Source of the DNA: Chloroflexota bacterium
GTDB lineage: Bacteria > Chloroflexota > Anaerolineae > Aggregatilineales > Phototrophicaceae
NCBI GenBank assembly: GCA_003696565.1
Contig: RFHA01000358.1
Span: 1-49,843 of the forward strand
Direction: 5' to 3'
DNA: 49,843 nucleotides
Of the stretch, positions 26,916-34,303 are shown in pieces. The first letter of the stretch is position 1, and every line of letters starts with the position of its first letter. The translations under genes were made by a program, and so were the position numbers. The notes below the pieces were generated by a model. It was not told the origin of the DNA. It searched no databases and was given only the letters and a program-made list of their open reading frames with translations.

Positions 26916-26987
26916 AACATGCCACAACCAAATTAATCTGTCAAGGTAGATGCTCACTCAAAGATCAACCAACAAAACAATCACGTC

Positions 26988-28094
26988 CTATCGCAATACT
27001 AACTGATACACACCGCCCCCAAGCATGGATTTAATCAACACGGTATAAATACCGCTAGTGGGCAAAGATATTTCTAGGCGCGCATTGTGGTTTTCTACGC
27101 TGATGTTATCTACAGATGCAACCTCATCCTCATCTGCATCAAGTAGCGTTAATGCAGTATCAATCTCTGCATTGGTCTCTAAAACGATAGTGACATCCTG
27201 TTCTCCAAAAAACGTCCACGCATGAACTGTAGAGTCATCTGGCAAAGTCCCTGACACAGTTTGTCCAAAGCCGATTGTCCCCATCTGTACACCCTGTGCG
27301 TCTAAATCCTCAATCAATGCCGGAGAACGTCCCGTATCACGATTTTGACTAAGAAACAAACCAATCGCCATAATAATGATAAATGTTAGGATTAGCCCCA
27401 CAACGATGAACATTTTTCGCCGAATACTCCGCTGTGAACCAATAGATAATCGGCGTTTATTAGGTCTTTTCTTCTTGCGGGTTGATGTTGAAGAACCACC
27501 ATCGCCAGCGTCCGACGTGTTAAAATTAACCTGGTTATAAGCTTCCGCTAGTGCAAAACGTGCAATCCATTCCGGTTCTTCATCTTCCTGAAAGCGCGCT
27601 AACTTCTTGGATTCTAGTTCTTGTAACCATTTACGTGCCTCTATATGATCTGGCTTTAGCCGGAGGACATTCCGTAATGCACCCATAATCTCACCATCAC
27701 GCTCAAGGGCATTTGCCATCACCCACCAGGCATCCACATTCATCTTATCCTGATGAATAACAGCAGCCGCTAATTTAGCCGCACGTTCTAGCTTGCCAGC
27801 ATGAATAAGGTCAACAGCTTGTAATAAACGCGGATCAATATCTTCCGGATCAGACTGGTTAAGCTGATCCATCAGCTTATTGGCTTGTTTATGCGCCGGG
27901 TCAATTTTTAAGGCGTTTTCCAATGCCTTGCGTTTTTTTTCAGAATCACTCAAGGACATCGCCATCAATACCCAGGCATCTGCATTGTCATCATGTGTTC
28001 GTAAAATAGACCGGAGCAATCGCTGTGCTTCTATTACATCCCCTTGCTTAATAAGCGAAAGAGCTTGTTTAAGTTGAGCATTTACACTAGACAT
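26988..28094 (-). CDS. TPR-repeat membrane protein with extracytoplasmic pre-peptidase-like C-terminal domain
   Basis: About 368 residues. The N-terminal half (about 5-170) is helical TPR-like repeats: ALSLIKQGDVIEAQRLLRSIL, ALENALKIDPAHKQANKLM and ALRNVLRLKPDHIEARKWL. A basic stretch RKKKRPNKRRLSIGSQRS precedes one membrane helix (FIVVGLILTFIIIMAIGLFL). The tail, GQTVSGTLPDDSTVHAWTF through SGIYTVLI, resembles the bacterial PPC beta-sandwich. It therefore has cytoplasmic repeats and an outside sensor or binding domain. The start is uncertain: ATG 28094 (chosen), ATG 28115, or a longer form to 28190 that would overlap the ffh promoter region. Function unknown. Confidence 0.72.
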   Translation of the reverse strand: MSSVNAQLKQALSLIKQGDVIEAQRLLRSILRTHDDNADAWVLMAMSLSDSEKKRKALENALKIDPAHKQANKLMDQLNQSDPEDIDPRLLQAVDLIHAGKLERAAKLAAAVIHQDKMNVDAWWVMANALERDGEIMGALRNVLRLKPDHIEARKWLQELESKKLARFQEDEEPEWIARFALAEAYNQVNFNTSDAGDGGSSTSTRKKKRPNKRRLSIGSQRSIRRKMFIVVGLILTFIIIMAIGLFLSQNRDTGRSPALIEDLDAQGVQMGTIGFGQTVSGTLPDDSTVHAWTFFGEQDVTIVLETNAEIDTALTLLDADEDEVASVDNISVENHNARLEISLPTSGIYTVLIKSMLGGGVYQLVLR

Positions 28095-28166
28095 AACATC
28101 CCATAACACCCTCATTTTTGCGTTAAGTTTAGCCTGATAGCTAAATGTACCGCAAGTATTCCTGTA

Positions 28167-28196
28167 TTGACGAATCCGCTGCTCAGCCATTACAAT
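28167..28196 (+). promoter_or_regulatory. Promoter of ffh
   Basis: TTGACG (28167-28172), an 18-base spacer and TACAAT (28191-28196) lie 33 bases upstream of the ffh start in the divergent gap. Confidence 0.6.
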
Positions 28197-28228
28197 TTAA
28201 CGGTTGTAAACGCTGCGAAAGTTACCCT

Positions 28229-29572
28229 ATGTTTGAGAGTTTAAGTCAACGGTTACAAAACGTATTTGATAGCCTCGGCGGTGGTCGTAAGATCACCGAA
28301 AACGATGTAAAAAACGCAATGCGCGAAGTCCGCATGGCTTTGCTAGAAGCGGATGTTGCATTACCCGTCGTGAAAGATTTCATCAACCGGGTACGTGAGC
28401 GTGCATTAGGGGCAGAAGTCCACAAAGCCCTAAACACCAGTCAACAGATTGTTAAAATCGTTCATGAGGAATTAAATCATACACTTGGTCAACCAGGACG
28501 CTTAAACTTTTCTGGCAGCACCAAACCACACGTCATTATGTTGGTCGGGTTGCAAGGGTCTGGTAAAACAACAACAGCGGCTAAGCTCGCAATTTATTTA
28601 CGAAAAGAAAAACGCAAACCATTCCTCATCGCCGCAGATACTTATCGTCCGGCAGCGGTTGACCAATTGGTCACACTTGCCAAACAAATCAATGTTGATT
28701 ACTACGAAGAAGGGGTAAATAACTCCCCTGTCAACATCGCTGCAAACGGTATTAAAGCAGCCCGCGAAGCCGGCGCAGATGTCGTTATTATTGATACGGC
28801 GGGGCGGTTGCAAATTGATGAAGAATTAATGCGCGAGCTTCAACAAATTCGGGATAAAACCAACCCTGCAGAGGTTTTACTCGTCGCGGATGCCATGACC
28901 GGTCAAGAGGCTGTCAATATCGCACGCGGCTTTAACGAGCAAGTCGGCGTAACCGGCTTGATTCTCACCAAAATTGACGGTGATGCACGTGGTGGCGCAG
29001 CGATTTCCATGCGAGCAGTCACCAATGTGCCGATTAAGTTCCTCGGTACATCAGAAAAAATGGATGGCTTTGAGCTATTCCACCCAGACCGTCTGACAGA
29101 CCGCATCTTGGGCATGGGGGATATGATGAGCCTCATCGAAAAGGCAGAAGAAGCCTTTAGTGAGGAAGAAGCCCTCAAGCTCCAGCAAAAAATGATGAAA
29201 AACCAGTTCACGCTGCAAGATTTTTTGGAGCAATTACAAAAAATCAAGCGAATGGGGTCTATCGCTAATATTTTAGGGATGATCCCCGGCATGAGCCGCC
29301 TACAAATGCAAGGGGCAATTGATAATGAACAGGTTGAAAAACGCATCAAACGGGTGGAAGCCATCATCAACTCCATGACACCGGATGAGCGTAACAACCC
29401 GAAAAAGCTCAATGCCAGCCGTAAAAAACGCATCGCAAAAGGTAGCGGTGTAGAAGTGCGTGACGTGAACGAAGTTTTGAGCCAATTCCGTCAAATGCAA
29501 AAGATGATGGAACAGCTTAGACGCGGAAAACTGCCAAACATCCCAGGAATCGGTAAGTTGATGGGGCGTTAA
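28229..29572 (+). CDS. ffh: Signal recognition particle protein Ffh (SRP54)
   Basis: 447 residues starting at ATG 28229, the position where family members begin (MFESLSQRLQNVFDSLGG). The N domain covers 1-90. The G domain has the P-loop GLQGSGKTTT (107-116), DTYRPAAVDQL, DTAGRLQIDEELM and TKIDGDARGG. The Met-rich M domain (about 325-430) has FTLQDFLEQLQKIKRMG, IPGM and GSGVEVRDVNEVL. With 4.5S RNA it targets membrane and secreted proteins to FtsY. Nucleotides upstream belong to the promoter, so the longer open frame from 28145 is not used. No SRP RNA gene is visible nearby. Confidence 0.96.
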   Translation: MFESLSQRLQNVFDSLGGGRKITENDVKNAMREVRMALLEADVALPVVKDFINRVRERALGAEVHKALNTSQQIVKIVHEELNHTLGQPGRLNFSGSTKPHVIMLVGLQGSGKTTTAAKLAIYLRKEKRKPFLIAADTYRPAAVDQLVTLAKQINVDYYEEGVNNSPVNIAANGIKAAREAGADVVIIDTAGRLQIDEELMRELQQIRDKTNPAEVLLVADAMTGQEAVNIARGFNEQVGVTGLILTKIDGDARGGAAISMRAVTNVPIKFLGTSEKMDGFELFHPDRLTDRILGMGDMMSLIEKAEEAFSEEEALKLQQKMMKNQFTLQDFLEQLQKIKRMGSIANILGMIPGMSRLQMQGAIDNEQVEKRIKRVEAIINSMTPDERNNPKKLNASRKKRIAKGSGVEVRDVNEVLSQFRQMQKMMEQLRRGKLPNIPGIGKLMGR

Positions 29573-29764
29573 GCAGGCATTTTTGAGTTGGTGGGTTGGG
29601 TTAATGTTGTTTAAATACAACACGAAAATTAGCACTCTCTCGATTGTCCCTGCTGCGGTTGAAGTGTGAATCCTTCCCCATTTCTCCCGAGTAAACAATC
29701 AGTTATTTTTTGTTTTGGGGAGTTCTTTCCCCGCATATGTTGATGATCGAAGGAGTATTTACAA

Positions 29765-30181
29765 ATGGTTCGTATTCGTCTCGCCCGTTATGGGTTAAAA
29801 AGACAACCGGTGTATCGTATTGTGGTAACCGATGGGCGCAAAGCTCGTAATGGCAAGGAAATTGAAGTATTGGGTTATTATAATCCACGCACCCGTCCGT
29901 CAACAGACGTGGTAGATGAAGCCCGTGCTTTATATTGGTTAAGCGTTGGCGCACAACCCAGTGATGCCGTGGTGAATATCTTCAACCGGACTGGCACAAT
30001 GAGCCGCTTTGAGCGTATGAAGCAAGGGGAATCCGTAGAAGCCCTTGTTGCAGAAGCAGAAGCTAACCGTCCAGAAGTCAGCCCGCGCACGTCATATCCT
30101 GCCCCCGCCCCTGGTGAGGGTAAAGGTCCTCGTGCCCAGGAACGTGCTAACGTCACCGTAGAAGAAGCCGAAGCGGAATAA
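29765..30181 (+). CDS. rpsP: 30S ribosomal protein S16
   Basis: 138 residues. MVRIRLARYGLKRQPVYRIVVTD, KEIEVLGYYNPRT and ALYWLSVGAQPSDAV are the S16 core, complete by about residue 85. The remaining 50 residues are a Pro/Ala/Glu-rich extension (from EALVAEAEANRPEVS to VTVEEAEAE) that most S16 proteins (80-90 aa) lack. AAGGAG precedes the ATG by 9 bases. The 192 bases upstream hold no gene; a weak hairpin GTTGT-ACAAC near 29610 is all I see. A terminator follows before khpA. Confidence 0.95.
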   Translation: MVRIRLARYGLKRQPVYRIVVTDGRKARNGKEIEVLGYYNPRTRPSTDVVDEARALYWLSVGAQPSDAVVNIFNRTGTMSRFERMKQGESVEALVAEAEANRPEVSPRTSYPAPAPGEGKGPRAQERANVTVEEAEAE

Positions 30182-30193
30182 TATTCCATATTG

Positions 30194-30218
30194 GGGCGGT
30201 AAACAGACCGCCCTTTTT
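30194..30218 (+). terminator. Terminator/attenuator between rpsP and khpA
   Basis: GGGCGGT (30194-30200) and ACCGCCC (30207-30213) form a perfect 7-bp stem followed by TTTTT. It should stop most rpsP transcripts and set a lower level for khpA-rimM unless a promoter lies within the next 25 bases. Confidence 0.8.
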
Positions 30219-30244
30219 GACAATTAGTGCAAAAGGATTAGCTT

Positions 30245-30478
30245 ATGGAACGCGACTTGGTAGAATACATCGCCAAAAATCTAGTCAATCATCCTGATAA
30301 GGTCGAAATCTACACTAAGCGCACACGATCCGCATTCATCATTAAGTTGCACGTGATGCAAGGCGATATGGGACGTGTAATCGGCAAACAAGGGCGTGTC
30401 GCAAATGCAATCCGTACGCTTTTAAAAGCCACCGACAATGATAAAAAACACAACCGTGTTATTCTCGAAATTAATTAA
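30245..30478 (+). CDS. khpA: KH-domain RNA-binding protein
   Basis: 77-residue single KH domain. The G-x-x-G loop is in GRVIGKQGRVANAIRTLL, and ERDLVEYIAKNLVNHPDKVEI is the usual N-terminus. KhpA binds RNA with KhpB in Gram-positives and influences cell size and elongation. Its place between rpsP and rimM is the classic order. AAAGGA precedes the ATG. Confidence 0.93.
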   Translation: MERDLVEYIAKNLVNHPDKVEIYTKRTRSAFIIKLHVMQGDMGRVIGKQGRVANAIRTLLKATDNDKKHNRVILEIN

Positions 30479-30525
30479 AACATCAACAACGCTAGCAAGT
30501 TAATCTCGTAGTCAGTTATAAAAAC

Positions 30526-31053
30526 ATGGATCAAAACCCACCTCCATTTCTATTAATTGGTGAAATCTTGCGTCCGCATGGCGTACGCGGCGAGATTAAA
30601 ATTCGGTTGTTAACCGATTATCCAGACCGTATTAAAGGCTTACCAGCTGTCTATTTAGGCACAACAGCTGATGATACCAAAGCGCAACCCTATCGCGTTA
30701 AACATATGCGCATGCATCAAGGGTATGGCTTACTCACCTTGCACACAATCCACAACCGTGATGACGCAGAACGTTTGCGGGGATTATTTGTTATGATCCG
30801 CACACAAGATGCCATTCCTCTGGAAGATGATGAAATTTACCTCTATCAATTGATTGGTATGCGCGTAGAGACGCAAGATGGTCATATTTTAGGTATAATA
30901 AAAGAAGTGTTGGAAACTGGTGCAAATGATGTTTATATCATTGACAGTGAAGAACATGGCGAAATACTCATCCCCGTGACCGATGAAACCATCGTTGAAA
31001 CCGATACTGACCGGAATTGTGTCACCGTCAATTTGCCAGAGGGCTTAATCTAG
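30526..31053 (+). CDS. rimM: 16S rRNA processing protein RimM
   Basis: 175 residues. The N-terminal RimM domain starts FLLIGEILRPHGVRGEIKIRLLTDYP; the C-terminal PRC-barrel has IYLYQLIGMRVETQDG, ETGANDVYII and ILIPVTDETI. RimM helps 30S head maturation. No Shine-Dalgarno is evident before the ATG. The usual next genes trmD and rplS are absent; an FHA-protein gene follows instead, with a one-base overlap. Confidence 0.93.
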   Translation: MDQNPPPFLLIGEILRPHGVRGEIKIRLLTDYPDRIKGLPAVYLGTTADDTKAQPYRVKHMRMHQGYGLLTLHTIHNRDDAERLRGLFVMIRTQDAIPLEDDEIYLYQLIGMRVETQDGHILGIIKEVLETGANDVYIIDSEEHGEILIPVTDETIVETDTDRNCVTVNLPEGLI

Positions 31054-32021
31054 TGTCCAAAAAAGCCAAGTTGATTATCCGTAAAGGACCAAACGCTGGG
31101 CAAACCATCACCGTCACAGAGCATAAATTTCAAATCGGGCGTAATCGTCAGTGTGATCTTGTGTTAAGTGATCCATCTGTATCACGGATTCATGCCTCTT
31201 TGCGTTATTATAACGACATGTATTATTTGCAAGATGCCCAAAGCCTAGCAGGCACTTATGTGAATAATATACGAATTAACGCCACACAAATTCATCCGGG
31301 GGATGTTATCCGCATTGGCGAATCAGAGATCATATTTGAGCTAGAATTTTCATCCGATGAAGTGATGATATTTCAATCCCCCACCAAACATGAAACACAA
31401 ACAGAAATCAAAACAGAGTTTTTATTTGAAAATACGTTGATGGATAATGAACCAGCATCGACGACACAATTCACAACACCACAAGCAACTGTTTTTTCGC
31501 AACGTTCGCAACAAAGCACCACAGCGGTCAATACATCACCAAAACAGTCGGCTATTATTGATCGACACCTCAACCCATACGCTAAGCCACATAAACCATT
31601 AGGCAGTTTGGGTAAATCACCTTATGACCCAGAATATCGTCGTCAATCTGGCTGTTCGTTAAGAACATGGTTAGGCGGCTTGGGCTTATTCACAGGTGTT
31701 ATCGTCGTCATTTTTACCTTATCTATCGTACTTGGGAGCAATCAAGACACCCCTTCTCAAGGGATTTTACAACCAAGTGCCACACCATCGCTTATCGGTC
31801 AGTGGGAAGCCCTCGCCCGCCCTGGGTTCATCCTGACATTTGGAACAGATGGGATATTCATCAATGGTGATGGTGAAAATGGAACGTACACTCGTGCGGG
31901 TAATCTCATCAACACTGTTATAGATGACACGCTAACAACAATGACTATTCTTTCCGAATCCCCTGATGAAATTGTACTCCGTATTGATGATCAAGTTTAT
32001 CTTTATCGTCGAATTCGCTAA
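31053..32021 (+). CDS. FHA-domain membrane protein with lipocalin-like outer domain
   Basis: 322 residues with a GTG start overlapping the rimM stop by one base; the longer open frame from 31017 lies within rimM. The FHA domain at about 1-95 has FQIGRNRQCDLVLSDPS, SRIHASL and GTYVNNI, with the Arg, Ser and His for phosphothreonine. A Gln/Thr-rich linker leads to one helix (about 212-234, LGGLGLFTGVIVVIFTLSIVLG). The last 80 residues (LIGQWEALARPGFILTFGTDG ending in DDQVYLYRRIR) look like the small lipocalin-like DUF5640 type. This gives a cytoplasmic FHA domain and an outside beta domain. Function unknown. Confidence 0.8.
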   Translation: MSKKAKLIIRKGPNAGQTITVTEHKFQIGRNRQCDLVLSDPSVSRIHASLRYYNDMYYLQDAQSLAGTYVNNIRINATQIHPGDVIRIGESEIIFELEFSSDEVMIFQSPTKHETQTEIKTEFLFENTLMDNEPASTTQFTTPQATVFSQRSQQSTTAVNTSPKQSAIIDRHLNPYAKPHKPLGSLGKSPYDPEYRRQSGCSLRTWLGGLGLFTGVIVVIFTLSIVLGSNQDTPSQGILQPSATPSLIGQWEALARPGFILTFGTDGIFINGDGENGTYTRAGNLINTVIDDTLTTMTILSESPDEIVLRIDDQVYLYRRIR

Positions 32022-32030
32022 ACAAACCGC

Positions 32031-32060
32031 TTGACAAAAAAAACATCTGCTTGTTATGCT
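32031..32060 (+). promoter_or_regulatory. Promoter of dprA-manC-topA
   Basis: Consensus TTGACA (32031-32036), an 18-base A-rich spacer and TATGCT (32055-32060) lie 26 bases before the GTG of dprA. Confidence 0.7.
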
Positions 32061-32085
32061 GATGACGTGTTAGCCGCAAGCGATT

Positions 32086-33186
32086 GTGTTTCCATTGGAC
32101 GAACAAGCTTACTGGTTAGGGTTTAGCCTAATACCCGGAATCGGCTCTAAGCGAATTTTGAGCTTACTGCATCAGTTTGGCAGCCTTAAAGCTGCCTGGC
32201 ACGCATCCGATTCCGATATTAAGCAAGCCCAACTTGGAGATAAAACAACACATACATTTCTCAAAAAACGCGGAAAAATCGACTTACAAACCTATTTAAA
32301 GCAGGTCAAGGCGGCTGGAACGTGGCTATTAATTTACACAGATACACGCTACCCTAAGCTATTGCGGCAGCTAGACGATCCGCCGGCGGTTTTGTATGTA
32401 CGTGGCACACTCCAACCATCTGATTCACAGGCTCTTGGCATTGTTGGCACACGCAAAGCCACACGTTACGGCTATGATGCTACTTTCCAAATCAGCCGAG
32501 ACTTAGCCATGCAAGGTATCACAATCGTCAGTGGATTAGCACAGGGAATCGACGCAGCAGCGCATCGCGGCGCACTAAACGGGGGTGGGCGCACGCTAGC
32601 TGTGCTTGGTTGTGGCATAGACACGATTTATCCACAAGAACACAAAGAACTAGCCCATCAAATTATTCAACACGGCGCGCTTATCAGTGAATTTCCGTTA
32701 GGGACAAAACCCATCGGTGCAAACTTCCCACGTCGCAATCGCTTAATTAGTGGATTATCTTTAGGGGTATTGGTAACAGAAGCACCAGAAAAAAGTGGAT
32801 CGCTCATTACTGCATCAATGGCAGCAGAACAAGGACGAGAAGTTTTCGCCCTACCCCACAATATTTATAGTAAACAAGGATATGGGACAAACCGTTTAAT
32901 TCAAGATGGTGCAAAATTGATAATAGAAATAGGGGATATTCTCAGCGAGCTGCGTATCGCTCATCAAATCGTTGAAACGCGCGTCAGCACAGAGCAAATT
33001 TCACCAGCTAATGAGATTGAACAGCGTATCCTTAACCATCTAACGGTTGATCCAATTCATATTGATGACCTGACACGCTTATGTGGCTTATCTATTGCAG
33101 AAGTCACTAGCACATTAACCATTTTAGAGCTAAAAGGGCTTGCACAAATGGTTGGTCACATGCAATATAGCCGGACATTGACATAG
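32086..33186 (+). CDS. dprA: DNA-processing protein DprA
   Basis: 366 residues, GTG start. A helix-hairpin-helix N-terminus (GFSLIPGIGSKRILSLLHQFG) precedes the Rossmann-like DprA core: LGIVGTRKATRYGYDAT, VSGLAQGIDAAAHRGAL, AVLGCGIDTIYP, SEFPLGTKPIGANFPRRNRLISGL and KSGSLITASMAAEQGREVFALP. A C-terminal winged helix follows (about 300-366). DprA loads RecA on incoming single strands in natural transformation, and is also widespread in non-competent bacteria. Neighbourhood with topA is common in bacteria. Confidence 0.94.
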   Translation: MFPLDEQAYWLGFSLIPGIGSKRILSLLHQFGSLKAAWHASDSDIKQAQLGDKTTHTFLKKRGKIDLQTYLKQVKAAGTWLLIYTDTRYPKLLRQLDDPPAVLYVRGTLQPSDSQALGIVGTRKATRYGYDATFQISRDLAMQGITIVSGLAQGIDAAAHRGALNGGGRTLAVLGCGIDTIYPQEHKELAHQIIQHGALISEFPLGTKPIGANFPRRNRLISGLSLGVLVTEAPEKSGSLITASMAAEQGREVFALPHNIYSKQGYGTNRLIQDGAKLIIEIGDILSELRIAHQIVETRVSTEQISPANEIEQRILNHLTVDPIHIDDLTRLCGLSIAEVTSTLTILELKGLAQMVGHMQYSRTLT

Positions 33187-33208
33187 ACTAGTGAGATAAA
33201 TTAGGACA

Positions 33209-34294
33209 ATGATTGATAATTACTATGCACTCATTTTAGCAGGTGGCGGCGGTACCCGCCTGTGGCCCATGAGCCGAAAAGCAAAACCTAAACAGCTTCT
33301 TAAGCTGATTGATGACCGGACAATGTTTAAGCTAAGTGTAGATCGCCTTGCGCCGATCTTCCCACCAGAACGAATTATCATCGTTACTGGTTCGCAATAT
33401 GTGGAGCAAATGCAGGCAGAAACACCGCAAATTCCAGCAGAAAATTTTATTGTCGAACCTTTTGGGCGCGATAGCGGACCAGCCGCAGCATTAGGGATCG
33501 CCATGATTTATAAGCGTAACCCGAACGCGACAATCGCCCAATTAACCGTTGACCATTACATCGGCAAAGAAAAAGACTTTATTCACTTACTTGACGCAGC
33601 TTATCAAGTCGCGCAAGATGGTTATATTGTAACATTAGGTATTTCACCATCTCATCCAGCGACTGGATACGGTTATATCCGCCAAGGTGATGAAATTAGG
33701 CAAATCAACGGCTTTACGGCATATCACACACGCGGATTTACAGAAAAACCAAGCTTAGTTGCTGCGACAAGCTTTGTTGCTTCCGGGCAATATAGCTGGA
33801 ACAGTGGGATGTTCATCTGGAAAGCAGACCGAGCAATGGAAGAATTTGAACATCAACAACCGGAGATTTTTTCGCTCTTAAAAGAATTGATGCCAAGCAT
33901 GGATACGCCAGCATTCAATGAGACGTTAGTATCCGTTTGGGATCGCATGAAAAGCATTTCAATTGATTATGCCATTATGGAAACAGCTAAACAAATGGCT
34001 GTCATCCCAGCCGATATTGGCTGGAACGATGTCGGTAGTTGGGCATCACTTTATGATATTCATCCCGCGGATAAGTTCGGGAATGTTTTCAAAGGAAAAT
34101 CACCGGAACGTGTTATTTTAGATACAGAAAAAACGTTAGTGTATAGTGACCGATTGACAGTTACCATCGGCGTGGAGGACATCATCATTGTGGATACCGA
34201 CGATGTGTTATTGATCTGTCATCGGGAACGTGCCCAAGATGTGCGGGATGTGGTCAACCATCTACGCTCAATAAAACGAGATGAGTATTTATAG
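33209..34294 (+). CDS. manC: Mannose-1-phosphate guanylyltransferase
   Basis: 361 residues. The pyrophosphorylase signature LAGGGGTRLWPMSRKAKPKQ is followed by IVEPFGRDSGPAAALG, TGYGYIRQGDE, GFTEKPSL, YSWNSGMFIWKAD and DIGWNDVGSWASLY. It makes GDP-mannose from mannose-1-phosphate and GTP, the substrate of the gmd product encoded 30 kb away. It is the single-domain form without a phosphomannose isomerase fusion. TAGGA precedes the ATG. It sits between dprA and topA, probably in their operon. Confidence 0.92.
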   Translation: MIDNYYALILAGGGGTRLWPMSRKAKPKQLLKLIDDRTMFKLSVDRLAPIFPPERIIIVTGSQYVEQMQAETPQIPAENFIVEPFGRDSGPAAALGIAMIYKRNPNATIAQLTVDHYIGKEKDFIHLLDAAYQVAQDGYIVTLGISPSHPATGYGYIRQGDEIRQINGFTAYHTRGFTEKPSLVAATSFVASGQYSWNSGMFIWKADRAMEEFEHQQPEIFSLLKELMPSMDTPAFNETLVSVWDRMKSISIDYAIMETAKQMAVIPADIGWNDVGSWASLYDIHPADKFGNVFKGKSPERVILDTEKTLVYSDRLTVTIGVEDIIIVDTDDVLLICHRERAQDVRDVVNHLRSIKRDEYL

Positions 34295-34303
34295 GACAAC
34301 CGA

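Noticed and set aside
28903-29433. 176-residue minus-strand frame
   Set aside because: Antisense to ffh; composition shows a shadow of the M domain.
29573-29764. Small RNA such as 4.5S SRP RNA after ffh
   Set aside because: No tetraloop or conserved SRP Alu/S-domain core is recognisable.
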